A stretch of DNA of 64,000 nucleotides from positions 221,003 to 285,002 of the forward strand of contig JAHDXL010000001.1 of assembly GCA_023382935.1 (NCBI GenBank). The letters run 5' to 3'. Positions 39,516 to 48,992 of this stretch are shown here, one piece after another. The position numbers and the translations under genes were made by a program. The notes under the pieces were generated by a model, which searched no databases, was not told the DNA's origin, and was given only the letters and a program-made list of their open reading frames with translations. Position 1 is the first letter of the stretch, and every line of letters starts with the position of its first letter. The DNA is from Phycisphaerales bacterium (lineage in GTDB: Bacteria > Planctomycetota > Phycisphaerae > Phycisphaerales > UBA1924).

Positions 39516-41555
39516 CTACCCGAGGAAGTCCAGCAGCGACAGGCGCGAGAGTTGCGCGGCCGTCTGCAACCCGGCCTGCAACTGGGTCTGCAACTGCGTG
39601 TACCGCGTGGCCGCTGCCGCGTAGTCCAGGTCTCGCAAGTTGCTTCTCATCTGCGTATCCAGCACCTGGCGATCCTCTTCGCGCGATGACTCGTCTGAAA
39701 CTCGCCGGGCGTACCCTGCCACCAGTGCCCGGCTGCGGACGATCCGAGACAGCGCTTCGTCCAACTTCTCTGCCGCAAGACTGATGCCAGAGGTGTCGTT
39801 GCTCGACAGCGCGTCACGCAGGTCGATCAGGTGGGCGAACACGTTGTTGGGCCTGGCGGTGGCGCGATCCTGCCCCACCAGCGTGCCGGCCGATGTATCC
39901 CACGCCGCGTTCAGCAGTCCCAACTGGTTGGCGGCGGTGCTGTTGTTATCAGACCGCACCGCCACGGCGCCGCTGATGCTCCCGTCCTGGGTCAGCGTGA
40001 TGCCGTTGGAAGTCGGATGCAGAGAGGCGGTCAACTCGGTGGGCAGGCGACCGGCCGCGGTCAGCGCTGCCGCCGCCTGCTCGTTGATGGCGCGAATCAC
40101 GCTTCCTACGGTGCGCGCGTCATCGGGGCGCAGGTCGATGGGAATCTCGAACCCGTCGCCGAGCGTGATGACGAAGTCCACGTTGCGGCGTGTGTCATAG
40201 AGACCGGTCTCCGGGTCGATCACGCCATCAACGATTTGCACGCCTCGTCCGTCGTTGAAGACACCCAGTTCGGTGTCCTCGGTCATGGAGCGGATACCCA
40301 GGGCCTGGGCCGTGGTCCCGTCCACTTCGGTGATCGAGAGTCCGGCGTTGCGTCCGCCGGCCACTTCGCTGACCACGTTGATGCCCGTGCCGTCGTCGTT
40401 AATCTCGACGCGCAGCCCCAGGTTGGTCGCCTCGATGCGGGCGCGCACGTCGGCCAGAGTCGCGGCCCCGGAAAGATCCACCAGCGCCGTCGCCCCGTTG
40501 TTGGAGATGCGGATGCGTCCAAGCGGAGCGTCGAGCGCCTGCAGTGCTTCCACAGCCGTGTTCCACGCCACCCTGGGCTGGAGATCCTCGGTGGTGACGC
40601 GCCCGGCGTCAAAGCCATCGGCCGGAGTGATGACCAGGCCCAGATCCTGCCCGGTGATGCCGCCGGGCAAGTCCTCGAAGGTCAGTTCGCCGTCGGGAAT
40701 ATCGATGGAGATGCTGCGCCCGTCGATGGAGACGCCACCGGGACCGAGCACGGTGACGCCGCTGGCCGACTCGTAGGCTCGCACCGCCGCTTCGATGGCG
40801 TCGATGACGTCGCCGATGGTGTCGGCACCGGCCAGGTCGATGGAGAGTTTCTCCCCGCCGTTGAAACTGGCCTCGATACAGCCCAGCGTCACGCCCAGCC
40901 CGCGGGCACCGCCCAGGTCGGTGATGCGCGTGTCTTCGCGCAGTTCCGGGTCCAGGTCCACCGCGCCCTTCACCTGGGCCGACATGGAGCCGATCACGTT
41001 GTCGGCGCCCAGCGTGATCGGGATGCCCCGCAGCATGCCCAGGTCGGTCGTCAGCCCCCCGCGTTCGCCCACAAAGCGATATGCCCCGTTGAATGTCTGC
41101 ACTGGCAACTTGCCGGGGCGAGAGCCGCCGAAGATGTACCCCACCATCGACCGCCGGTTGGCGATGCGCTCCATGGTCTCGAGCAGCGATTGCACCACCA
41201 GCGCCTGATTGGCGCGTTCCTCGGGCGTGGTGCCGGTGTTCACCTGTTCGAGGGCCATGCTCTTGGCGTCGTTGAGCAGGCTGGTTGCCTCGCCCAGTGC
41301 ATTGTCCAGTGTGTCCAGCGAGTCGGACGCATAGGTGAGGTTGGACTTGCGCTGCTCCGACCGCTCGAGCCGGCTGTCCAGCGCCGCGATCGCCGCTGCC
41401 TTCACGGCATCATCGCCCGGACGCGCAATGGCCATTCCGGTGGTCATCTGCTCGGTGAGCCGGTACAACGCCAGGTTGGTCTGCGTCAGGCGCGAAAGCG
41501 AGCCTTGCGATAGCAGCAGCGAAGGAGCCCGTGCGATGCCGTTGGCGTAGGACAT
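39516..41555 (-). CDS. flgL: flagellar hook-filament junction protein FlgL
   Basis: This 679-residue protein is the second junction protein between hook and filament. N-terminal D0/D1-like helices (LTQTNLALYRLTEQMTTGMAIARPGDD) and the C-terminal helix ending LQAGLQTAAQLSRLSLLDFLG match FlgL. It is about twice the length of the enterobacterial protein. The large middle region (about residues 200-560) contains repeated 'flagellin IN'-like segments such as IGDVIDAIEAAV, LADVRARIEATNLGLRVEI and VGSVIRAINEQA. The start has GAGGT 5 nt upstream, inside the end of flgK, 7 nt away. Confidence 0.92.
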   Translation of the reverse strand: MSYANGIARAPSLLLSQGSLSRLTQTNLALYRLTEQMTTGMAIARPGDDAVKAAAIAALDSRLERSEQRKSNLTYASDSLDTLDNALGEATSLLNDAKSMALEQVNTGTTPEERANQALVVQSLLETMERIANRRSMVGYIFGGSRPGKLPVQTFNGAYRFVGERGGLTTDLGMLRGIPITLGADNVIGSMSAQVKGAVDLDPELREDTRITDLGGARGLGVTLGCIEASFNGGEKLSIDLAGADTIGDVIDAIEAAVRAYESASGVTVLGPGGVSIDGRSISIDIPDGELTFEDLPGGITGQDLGLVITPADGFDAGRVTTEDLQPRVAWNTAVEALQALDAPLGRIRISNNGATALVDLSGAATLADVRARIEATNLGLRVEINDDGTGINVVSEVAGGRNAGLSITEVDGTTAQALGIRSMTEDTELGVFNDGRGVQIVDGVIDPETGLYDTRRNVDFVITLGDGFEIPIDLRPDDARTVGSVIRAINEQAAAALTAAGRLPTELTASLHPTSNGITLTQDGSISGAVAVRSDNNSTAANQLGLLNAAWDTSAGTLVGQDRATARPNNVFAHLIDLRDALSSNDTSGISLAAEKLDEALSRIVRSRALVAGYARRVSDESSREEDRQVLDTQMRSNLRDLDYAAAATRYTQLQTQLQAGLQTAAQLSRLSLLDFLG

Positions 41556-41562
41556 GGTTACC

Positions 41563-43296
41563 TCACACGATGGCGAGCAGGGTCTGGAGCATTTCGTCGG
41601 CCAGCGCGATCACGCGGGCCGCTCCCTGGTACTGCTGCTGATGATTGAGCAGGTTGATCGACTCTTCGTCGGCGCTGACCCCGCTGACCGAGGCCCGCTG
41701 GGCTTGGAGACTCTCGCGCACGACCGAGGCCGCCTCGCTGAGCGTCTGCGCCGAGCTCGAGGCCACGCCCACGCGCTGCACCGAACTGGACCAGTGTTCC
41801 TGCACCGAAAGCCCGCCCAGGGCCGTGAGGGCTACGTCCTGAAGATCCGCCATCGCCAGGGCAACGGCGTTCTCGACGTACTGGCCGCCCTGCATGGTGC
41901 CCAGCATCAACGTGGTCGGATCCTCCATGAGTTGGTCGCTGATCGCGATGTTGCGCGCGCTTGTTCCCGTGAAGTAGGCGTTGACCCCCAGCACCGCCAA
42001 CACGCCCGAGGAATCCTCGGCAAAGCGGAACTGGAGCCCGGACGCGGCGCTGACCTGCAACCGGCCGTCGGCACCGAATCGGGCCGTCAGACCGGGGACG
42101 GCATTGAGTGCATCGGCAATCTGCTGCGGCGTGGCGTCGTCGTCGGTCCCGGGCACGCCGGCGTTGGTCAATCCGTCGAGATCGACGTCGATGCGGACAC
42201 GGGACGTGGCTCCGGTCAGGGCATTGGTCACCTCGACAAAGAAGCCGCCGTTCTTGGCCGCGTAGGGCAGGCCGGAGAACGTCGTGTTGTCCCCACTGTT
42301 GAACGCGCGGGTCAGGTCGCCCGAGGCCACCTGGGTGCTGGCGCGCACCGACCGCAGCCCGCTGGAGTTGGTGCCCACGCTATGACGCTTGTTGACCTCG
42401 AAAACCAGTTGCCCGGCCAGCGAGTCGAGCCGGCTGATGGTGTCATCGACCACGCCGTTGCGCGAGCCGAGCAACCCCCCGATTGAGCCGCTGGTGATGT
42501 CGATGGGTGACTGATCCTGGCGGACGCGCACGCGGACCGAAAGGCGGTCGCCGTCGGGCACGCGCTCGATCTCCAGTCCGCGAGACAGCCCGGCGAGCAC
42601 CACCGGCACCGAGGCGACGAACACGTCGAAGTTGCCCTGGGGATCTTCGACCACGGAAACGTCCATCATGGCCGACAGTTCGTTGACCAGTTCGTCGCGC
42701 CGGTCGCGCAGCGCGTTGGCCGAGGCGTTGCCCGGCCCGGCCACGGTGATGGCAGCGTTCAACTGCGCGATTTCGTCAAGTTTGGCGTCGGCGCCGCGCA
42801 CGGCCGCGTCGATGTCGTTCTCGATGCGGTCGCGCAGGTTGGTCAGGTCGGCCCGCAACCCGCGCATGAACGACGCCAGACGGTCGCCCTGTTCGACCAC
42901 CACTGCGGAGGAGTTCACCAGGTTGGCCGCGTCCGACCAGGCGCTGAAAAACCCGTTCAGTTCGCTGGACAGGTCGTGATCGGTCAGTTCATTGAGAACG
43001 GACTCGAGTTCGCTGGCGACCTGCAGTTTCCTGGCCGCGGCCTGCTCGTCCGAAATCCCGTTGCGCAGGCGCGCCTGCAGCGCGTTGTCGATCTGGCGTT
43101 GAATCGCCCTGATCTGCACCCCGCGCCCCGGCTGGAACTTGTCCGAGGTCTGCCCGCGGATGGACTCGAGCAGCGACGTCTGCCGCGTGTACGCCGGATT
43201 GGCCAGGTTGGCCAGGTTCTGCGAGGCAACCTGCAGCCCCAACTGACTGGTCGTCAGCGCGCTGCGTGCGATCTGGATGGCTCCGGTCAGACTCAT
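41563..43296 (-). CDS. flgK: flagellar hook-associated protein FlgK
   Basis: This 577-residue protein is the first hook-filament junction protein. The N-terminus (AIQIARSALTTSQLGLQVASQNLANLANPAYTRQ) carries the rod/hook family signature, and the region DLTNLRDRIENDIDAAVRGADAKLDEIAQLNAAI is typical of FlgK. The C-terminal SGVSADEESINLLNHQQQYQGAARVI is also diagnostic. GAGG lies 7 nt before the ATG. It starts 4 nt after flgN. Confidence 0.95.
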   Translation of the reverse strand: MSLTGAIQIARSALTTSQLGLQVASQNLANLANPAYTRQTSLLESIRGQTSDKFQPGRGVQIRAIQRQIDNALQARLRNGISDEQAAARKLQVASELESVLNELTDHDLSSELNGFFSAWSDAANLVNSSAVVVEQGDRLASFMRGLRADLTNLRDRIENDIDAAVRGADAKLDEIAQLNAAITVAGPGNASANALRDRRDELVNELSAMMDVSVVEDPQGNFDVFVASVPVVLAGLSRGLEIERVPDGDRLSVRVRVRQDQSPIDITSGSIGGLLGSRNGVVDDTISRLDSLAGQLVFEVNKRHSVGTNSSGLRSVRASTQVASGDLTRAFNSGDNTTFSGLPYAAKNGGFFVEVTNALTGATSRVRIDVDLDGLTNAGVPGTDDDATPQQIADALNAVPGLTARFGADGRLQVSAASGLQFRFAEDSSGVLAVLGVNAYFTGTSARNIAISDQLMEDPTTLMLGTMQGGQYVENAVALAMADLQDVALTALGGLSVQEHWSSSVQRVGVASSSAQTLSEAASVVRESLQAQRASVSGVSADEESINLLNHQQQYQGAARVIALADEMLQTLLAIV

Positions 43297-43300
43297 GCGC

Positions 43301-43780
43301 TCACCTCGTCAGGTCGATGCCCGTCACGATCTGGGCCCCCGCTTCCACGCGACCCAAACGCCCGTACGTTCCCGAGTGATTCAACTTGGCCGCCACCTGA
43401 CGAAGCAGCCCCTCCATGTGCGTCAGCAACGAGCGGCTGGCGGCCGCCACTACCGCCTGCTCCTGACGCACCGTTTCGATCAACGCGCGAAGCCGGGCCC
43501 CGAGATCGAGCACGCGGCGCCGGCTGGCCTCGGGCAGAACCGCGGCCACCTCGTGCACCGTCAGCGTCTGCCCGAAGTGCCCGCGGCGCAGTTCGTCGAT
43601 CGCCCTGATCTTCTCGATCAGTTCGCCCTGCCGGCGCACCGCCTGTCCGATCGCATCCCGATCGGCCACTGCCAGCGCACGACGATGATCACGCACCGCC
43701 TCGAGCATCGCCTCGTGGTGCGCGATCAACTCCCTGAGCATCATGCTGACCTGCGTTTCCGTTTCAGCCGCTGACTTCAT
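43301..43780 (-). CDS. flgN: FlgN-like chaperone for FlgK/FlgL
   Basis: This 159-residue helical protein is placed exactly before flgK and flgL. It has the FlgN-type pattern of long amphipathic helices, with ELIAHHEAMLEAVRDHRRALA near the N-terminus and RRRVLDLGARLRALIETVRQEQAVVAAASRSLL in the centre. In enteric bacteria FlgN keeps FlgK and FlgL export-competent. The start at 43780 overlaps the preceding gene by 17 nt. The call rests on context as much as on sequence. Confidence 0.7.
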   Translation of the reverse strand: MKSAAETETQVSMMLRELIAHHEAMLEAVRDHRRALAVADRDAIGQAVRRQGELIEKIRAIDELRRGHFGQTLTVHEVAAVLPEASRRRVLDLGARLRALIETVRQEQAVVAAASRSLLTHMEGLLRQVAAKLNHSGTYGRLGRVEAGAQIVTGIDLTR

Positions 43781-44159
43781 GGCCGGTCGTCTCCACGGTC
43801 CGCGCTTGCTCTCGCATCTGGCGTGCCAACTGGTCCACCAGCGGCAGGTTCCACGCCTTGACCATCCGTCCGGCCGTTCGTGCATCCATCAACGCCCCGA
43901 ATTGCTTCTCCGCCTCGGTCATTCCGAAAGGCCCCTCGCTCGAGCGCGATTCCCGCGCCTGGCGCAATAACGGCTCGATCAGCGTCATGGCAACCAGCCC
44001 CTCGGCTGCCTGGCGGGCCTGGTCGGCCTCACCCGCCCGGCCCGGCGCCCGCCGGTCAATCGCGAAAATCTCGGCAAAGGACCGTTGCTCGGCCGCGCTG
44101 CGCGCCCCCGCACGCATCAGCAGGTCCGCCTGGACGCTCTGGCCCGCCTCGATCTGCAT
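43764..44159 (-). CDS. flgJ: FlgJ-like rod-binding protein (N-terminal domain only)
   Basis: This 131-residue protein resembles the N-terminal rod-binding domain of FlgJ. The segment AAEGLVAMTLIEPLLRQARESR and the following GAMDART-like part are typical of the domain. The peptidoglycan hydrolase domain found in enterobacterial FlgJ is missing, as is common outside proteobacteria. It begins 3 nt after flgI, so the cluster is tightly coupled. Confidence 0.75.
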   Translation of the reverse strand: MQIEAGQSVQADLLMRAGARSAAEQRSFAEIFAIDRRAPGRAGEADQARQAAEGLVAMTLIEPLLRQARESRSSEGPFGMTEAEKQFGALMDARTAGRMVKAWNLPLVDQLARQMREQARTVETTGHEVSG

Positions 44160-44162
44160 GAG

Positions 44163-45254
44163 TTACTCCACCACCAGGCGGGCATGCAACTTGCCCGCGC
44201 GGTGCAGCATCTGGAGGATCTCGATCTGGTCCTTCGGCGGCACGGCCAGTTGCTCAAATGCCTTGACCAGGTCTGACAAACTCGATTGCCCGGTCTTGGC
44301 GCCCTGGGTATCCACGGCCGCCCATTGACGGCGCTCGACCAGAGGCGCGTCCGGTGTCGGCACCGGTGGAGGCAGCGTCGTCGTGATCGTCAGTCCGCGG
44401 TGTGTGATGACCGCCGGGCTGATGCTCACATCGCCCGTGACCACGATTCCGCCGGTGCGAGAGTTGACCACCACCGTGGCCGGAAGCCCGAGCATGCTCA
44501 TGTTGATCTCGGTGCTCATGACGTCGCCGAGGAATGCGGCCGGGTTTTCGCGTTCGTGCTCGGGCACTTCCACCCGGATCAGTCGCTCATTGACGACCGT
44601 GGCGACGCTGCTGCCCAGTTTGCGCGTGGTCAGCAGGTATTGCTGGTTGATCTGGCTGGCGATCTGCGAGGCCGACGCCCAGCCGGCAAAGTGCTTGTGG
44701 ATGACCAGTTCGATGCTGCCGGAGACGCTTGGCGTGGTCGCGATGCGGCGAACCATGCGCGCCCCGCCACGGATGCGCCCGACCGTCGGCACGCTGGGGT
44801 CTTCGAGCGTAATCGGACCTTGGGAGAAGGCGTAGAGGTCGCCGCCGGGAATCGCGGCCGTGAGCGGCGCGACCCAGAGTTCGCCCCCGTCGAGGCTGCT
44901 GGCGCCGTTGATAACCGAGACGCGAACGTCAAACGTGTCATCAACCTCGGCGCCGGTTTCAGGGATCACACAGGTGACCATCACCAAGGCGACGGACTTG
45001 CTGTTCTTGAGATCCTCGAGATTGGGGATGGGGTTGCCAAGTCCTTCGAGCATCTGGGCGAGGGGCCGAGCGACGACCAGGTCTTTGCCGGCGTCGCCGG
45101 TGCCTCGCAGGCCCCCGACCAGCCCGATGCCGTGGAGGATGGACTCGCCCTGCCCGCGCAAACGGGCAATTTCTCGGACCGTGGTTGCCCGCGCGCTGGC
45201 CGAGAGCACCACAAGGAGGAAGAGGAACAGAAAGGTGAGCCGTCGTGGGTGCAT
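44163..45254 (-). CDS. flgI: flagellar P-ring protein FlgI
   Basis: This 363-residue periplasmic protein forms the P ring around the flagellar rod. It has a signal peptide (MHPRRLTFLFLFLLVVLSASARA), then the diagnostic start VREIARLRGQGESILHGIGLVGGLRGTGD and the motif VVVNSRTGGIVVTGDVSISPAVITHRGLTI. GAGGT lies 6 nt before the ATG. It heads the operon flgI-flgJ-flgN-flgK-flgL. flgH, usually adjacent, is not in the window. A P ring implies a peptidoglycan layer. Confidence 0.95.
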   Translation of the reverse strand: MHPRRLTFLFLFLLVVLSASARATTVREIARLRGQGESILHGIGLVGGLRGTGDAGKDLVVARPLAQMLEGLGNPIPNLEDLKNSKSVALVMVTCVIPETGAEVDDTFDVRVSVINGASSLDGGELWVAPLTAAIPGGDLYAFSQGPITLEDPSVPTVGRIRGGARMVRRIATTPSVSGSIELVIHKHFAGWASASQIASQINQQYLLTTRKLGSSVATVVNERLIRVEVPEHERENPAAFLGDVMSTEINMSMLGLPATVVVNSRTGGIVVTGDVSISPAVITHRGLTITTTLPPPVPTPDAPLVERRQWAAVDTQGAKTGQSSLSDLVKAFEQLAVPPKDQIEILQMLHRAGKLHARLVVE

Positions 45255-45286
45255 GCGTGACCTCGCGAAGTTGGCGACGAATCAAC

Positions 45287-45301
45287 GCGAACGCGGTGCC
45301 A
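45287..45301 (-). promoter_or_regulatory. candidate sigma-54 promoter of the flgI operon
   Basis: On the minus strand TGGCACC-GCGT-TCGC has a perfect -24 block (CTGGCAC) and the GG/GC spacing of 10 bp. The -12 block is TCGC instead of TTGC. The start site would be about 45275, 21 nt before the flgI ATG, leaving room for its ribosome binding site. Confidence 0.5.
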
Positions 45302-45396
45302 GTCATGCGCGGCACATGGCCTGGGCTTGACTTCATCTGACGCGCACCGTGGAAGGCGTGCTCAGATCGGAGGCGTGCTCGCCGATATGAGACCTC

Positions 45397-46896
45397 GTGC
45401 GTGAGCAGAATGCCCAGATCCAGACCGGGCCCACGGTGCCGGAAGTGCGCATTGCTCCGAAGCGCAAGGCCTTTGCGCCGGTGAACAGCCCGGGCAGCGT
45501 GATCGATGCGCTGATCGTGATCGGCGCGGGGGTCGCCACGTCCTCCCTTATATGGGTGCGTTGGCAGACGGTGTCCATTGAGGCCATGCTCGCGTGGGGC
45601 GCCGCGGCCATCCTCGTGTTGGTGGTGGGAAAGAGCGTGCGACGGCGTGTACGCGGAGTGGACGCAGTGGTGTCCTCACTGCGCGCGTATGCGGGCGGGG
45701 TGCGCCAATGCGAGCAGTTGCGCGTCGCGGAAGACTTCGGACCACTGGCGTCGGCGTACAACCGCATTCTCGATGAGCGAGGTGCGGCGATCACCCAGGC
45801 TCTCGGGGGAGAACTCGACGCCCTGACGCGAAGCGAAGTCGGGCAGGGGCTTGCGCTTCAGGGAACGCTGGACGCGCTATGGGACGGGGTGGCGGTTTTC
45901 GGACCTGACGGCTCGCTTGCCTCGATCAACGGGGCGGCGCGCGTGCTGCTGAACGTTGGGGATCAGAGCCCCGGTGAACTGAACGCCGGCGACTTGTTCG
46001 CCGGCACGGAACTGGCGCAGCGGATCGGAGAAGTAGCCTCGGGCAAGGTGCGTCGCACCGAGAGCGTGGAGATCAGACGCGACCGCGGCGAGGCGCGGAC
46101 TCACCTGCGTCTGACGCTGCGGCCGGTGGTGGGCGAGGGGCGCGGCGCGGTGGTAATCGTGGAGGACACGACGGCGCTGCACGTGGCCGATGAAGCGCGG
46201 GCGGCGTTGACGGCCCACGCGGTGCACGAGTTGCGCACGCCGCTGACGAACATTCGGCTATACGTCGAGGAAGCGCTGGAGTCGCAGGACACCGACACGG
46301 AGGTGCGCGGGCGTGCGCTCAACGTGATCAATCACGAGGCCCGTCGGCTGGAGCGTGTGGTGACGGACATGCTCTCGGCTGCGGAACTCGACTCGGGCTC
46401 GCTCAGCCTGCAGCGCGGGGATGTGCGGGTGTCGCAGATGTTCGAGGAGTTGAAGAAGGACTACAAGGTGGCGGCGGCGGAAAAGGAGATTTCACTGACA
46501 TTCGACCTGCCGCCGAAACTGCCCGTGATCACCGGGGACCGCGACAAGTTGGCGCTGCTGATGCACAACTTGATCGGGAACGCGGTGAAATACACGCCGC
46601 GAGGCGGGGCGATCGTGGTGCGGTTCGAGGAACAGGAGACGCGATATGTGATCGAAGTGACCGACACGGGCATCGGCATCGCACCGGAGGAGGTCGAGAA
46701 GGTGTTTGATCGGTTCTATCGCTCGCGTGACGCGCGCGTGGGCGAGATCACCGGAACCGGGCTGGGATTGACGCTGGCGCGCGAGGTGGCGCGTCTGCAC
46801 GGGGGCGACATCGCCGTCGATTCGAGACTGGACCAGGGGAGCACCTTCACGCTGTGGCTGCCGCGCGAGGTGCGCAGCAGCGCGGCGGCGGCGTGA
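45397..46896 (+). CDS. membrane-bound sensor histidine kinase
   Basis: This 499-residue kinase has two transmembrane helices (about residues 35-56 and 61-78), a HAMP-like linker, a PAS-like domain (about 150-250) and a complete kinase core. The phosphorylated His is in AHAVHELRTPLTNI (near residue 275); the N box LIGNAVKYTPRGG, G1 DTGIGIAPEE, F box FDRFYRS and G2 GTGLGLTLA follow. The start is GTG at 45397 with a weak ribosome binding site. No cognate response regulator is adjacent. It leads, after 15 nt, into the STAS gene and the secretion/pilus cluster, so it may control surface structures. Confidence 0.92.
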   Translation: MREQNAQIQTGPTVPEVRIAPKRKAFAPVNSPGSVIDALIVIGAGVATSSLIWVRWQTVSIEAMLAWGAAAILVLVVGKSVRRRVRGVDAVVSSLRAYAGGVRQCEQLRVAEDFGPLASAYNRILDERGAAITQALGGELDALTRSEVGQGLALQGTLDALWDGVAVFGPDGSLASINGAARVLLNVGDQSPGELNAGDLFAGTELAQRIGEVASGKVRRTESVEIRRDRGEARTHLRLTLRPVVGEGRGAVVIVEDTTALHVADEARAALTAHAVHELRTPLTNIRLYVEEALESQDTDTEVRGRALNVINHEARRLERVVTDMLSAAELDSGSLSLQRGDVRVSQMFEELKKDYKVAAAEKEISLTFDLPPKLPVITGDRDKLALLMHNLIGNAVKYTPRGGAIVVRFEEQETRYVIEVTDTGIGIAPEEVEKVFDRFYRSRDARVGEITGTGLGLTLAREVARLHGGDIAVDSRLDQGSTFTLWLPREVRSSAAAA

Positions 46897-46911
46897 GGCG
46901 AGGAGGGGGGC

Positions 46912-47247
46912 GTGAAGATCGAAGAGCGCCGTCACGGAGCCGTGCTGATTGTCAAGCCCGACGGACCTGTCAGCGGGAGCGATGCTGACGCATTCAGCAA
47001 CGCAGTGCTTGAGCAGATTTCCGCCCAGGCGGGGCGGCTGGTCATTGATGCGTCAGCCGTGGCGTTCATCGACAGCCGAGGGCTTGAGGCGCTGGTGACG
47101 CTGGGCGAGCGCGTTTCGGCGGCGGGGCGCACGCTCAAACTGAGCGGGCTGAACGAGACGGTGCGCGAGGTGCTCGAACTGACCGAGGTGGCGGACCTGT
47201 TCGAGTATTACGAGACGGCGGGCGCGGCCGCGAGGAGTTTTTCGTGA
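46912..47247 (+). CDS. STAS-domain anti-sigma factor antagonist
   Basis: This 111-residue single-domain protein belongs to the SpoIIAA/RsbV family of partner-switching regulators. The motif VAFIDSRGLEAL contains the phosphorylatable Ser at residue 55. The start is GTG with GGAGG upstream. It overlaps the start of gspE by 4 nt. No anti-sigma kinase or matching sigma factor is next to it, so its partner must be elsewhere. Confidence 0.9.
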   Translation: MKIEERRHGAVLIVKPDGPVSGSDADAFSNAVLEQISAQAGRLVIDASAVAFIDSRGLEALVTLGERVSAAGRTLKLSGLNETVREVLELTEVADLFEYYETAGAAARSFS

Positions 47248-48992
47248 GCGCGCCGCGGGCCAAGCGGGTCGGAGAGGTGCTGCTGCGGGACGGAGCCGTC
47301 TCGGAGGAGACGCTGACGCGTGCGCTGGCCGACCAGCGGCTGACGGGCAAGCGGATCGGGGAATTGCTGGTCGAGCAGGGGCACGTTTCGCCGACGGTTC
47401 TGGTGAACGCGCTGGCGGAGTGTCACGGCGTGCGGGGGTGCCGACTGCGGCACGGGCTGATCGACCCGGAACTTCTGTCGCTGATCGGGGATGAGGAGGC
47501 CGAGCGACTTCGGTGCATACCGATGTTTCGCCTGCGTGACACGCTGACGGTGGCGATGACAGACCCGCAGAGCCTGCCGACGATCGACAAGTTGCGGCAG
47601 ATGACGGGGCTGAAGATCCGCCCGGTGCTGGCGCTGGATGCGGACATCACCGAGTACCTGCGAAAGTACGCGGGCGGGAACATCGATGTGGATGAGTTTC
47701 TCACGTCGCTGTCCGAGTCGGACGTGGAGGTCATCGAGCGTGAGCGGGTGGACGAGGGCGGGCACACGACAGACCTGGACCGCATGGTCGAGGGCAGCCC
47801 GATCGTCAACCTGGTAAACATTGCGCTGCTGACGGCGGTGCGCGACAAGGCCAGCGACATCCACATCGAGCCCAGCAAGCAGGGCACGCTGATCCGCTAT
47901 CGGGTGGACGGCATGCTGCGCGACCTGATGCGTCCGCCGGCGGGGATGCACTCGGCCATCGTGTCGCGCGTCAAGGTGATCGGGAAGATGGACATTGCCG
48001 AGAAGCGTCTGCCGCAGGAAGGTCGCGTGCGCATCGTGGCCGAGAACCGCGAAATTGACCTGCGCGTCTCCAGCATGCCGACGCTGCTGGGCGAGAAACT
48101 GGTGATTCGCATCCTGGACAAGGAGAACCTCCACGTCCGGCTCGAGGATCTGGGTTTCCGCGTGGACGCGCTGACCACGTTCAAGCGTGTGCTGCGGCAG
48201 CCACACGGGCTGATCCTGGTCACCGGCCCGACGGGCAGCGGGAAGACGACCACGCTGTATTCGGCCCTCGACCTGCTGCGCAGCCCGGAGCGCAACATCG
48301 TGACGGTGGAGGATCCGGTGGAGTATCAACTGGACCTGGTCAACCAGATCCAGGTGCAGGACAACATCGGGATGACCTTCGCCCGCGCCCTGCGCAGCAT
48401 TCTGCGGCAGGATCCGGACGTGATCATGGTCGGGGAGATCCGCGACGAGGAGACGGCGCGCGTGGCCGTGCAGGCGGCGCTGACCGGGCACTCGGTGCTG
48501 GCGACGCTGCACACCAATGACGCACCGGGCGCGGTGGCACGCCTGGTGGACATGAACGTCGAGCCGTACCTGCTTTCGGCCGCACTCAACGGCGTGGTGG
48601 CGCAGCGGCTGGCTCGCACGATCTGTCCGGGCTGCGCCACCAAGTACTTCCCGTCGCCGGCTCTGATCGAGGATCTGGGTCGGCCCGAGTTGGCCGGTCG
48701 CTCGTTCCGCAAGGGTGACGGGTGCATGCAGTGCCACGATACGGGCTTCCGTGGGCGCGTGGGGGTGTATGAAGTGATGGAGGTGACGCCGACGATCCGG
48801 CGGATGATCTACCACGGGCGCTCGACGCACGAGATCCGCGAGAAACTGAGGGAGGGCGGGGCGTTGTCGCTGCGTGACGAGGGCATCGCCATTGCGCTGG
48901 AGGGCCGCACCAGTCTTGAGGAAGTCGTGCGTGTGACGCATTCGGACGAAGACGATGCGCCGACGACGCCCAGTCTGAGGAAAGTGGCATGA
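47244..48992 (+). CDS. gspE: type II secretion/type IV pilus assembly ATPase (GspE/PilB)
   Basis: This 582-residue cytoplasmic motor drives pilin or pseudopilin polymerisation. It has an N-terminal MshEN-type domain (residues 1-150), the Walker A motif GPTGSGKTTT near residue 327, an Asp box, the Walker B-like DPDVIMVGEIRDEET and the His box TGHSVLATLHTND. The zinc-binding part has two CxxC pairs (CPGC and CMQC). The start overlaps the STAS gene and the end overlaps gspF (4 nt each), so translation is coupled. Confidence 0.95.
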   Translation: MSAPRAKRVGEVLLRDGAVSEETLTRALADQRLTGKRIGELLVEQGHVSPTVLVNALAECHGVRGCRLRHGLIDPELLSLIGDEEAERLRCIPMFRLRDTLTVAMTDPQSLPTIDKLRQMTGLKIRPVLALDADITEYLRKYAGGNIDVDEFLTSLSESDVEVIERERVDEGGHTTDLDRMVEGSPIVNLVNIALLTAVRDKASDIHIEPSKQGTLIRYRVDGMLRDLMRPPAGMHSAIVSRVKVIGKMDIAEKRLPQEGRVRIVAENREIDLRVSSMPTLLGEKLVIRILDKENLHVRLEDLGFRVDALTTFKRVLRQPHGLILVTGPTGSGKTTTLYSALDLLRSPERNIVTVEDPVEYQLDLVNQIQVQDNIGMTFARALRSILRQDPDVIMVGEIRDEETARVAVQAALTGHSVLATLHTNDAPGAVARLVDMNVEPYLLSAALNGVVAQRLARTICPGCATKYFPSPALIEDLGRPELAGRSFRKGDGCMQCHDTGFRGRVGVYEVMEVTPTIRRMIYHGRSTHEIREKLREGGALSLRDEGIAIALEGRTSLEEVVRVTHSDEDDAPTTPSLRKVA

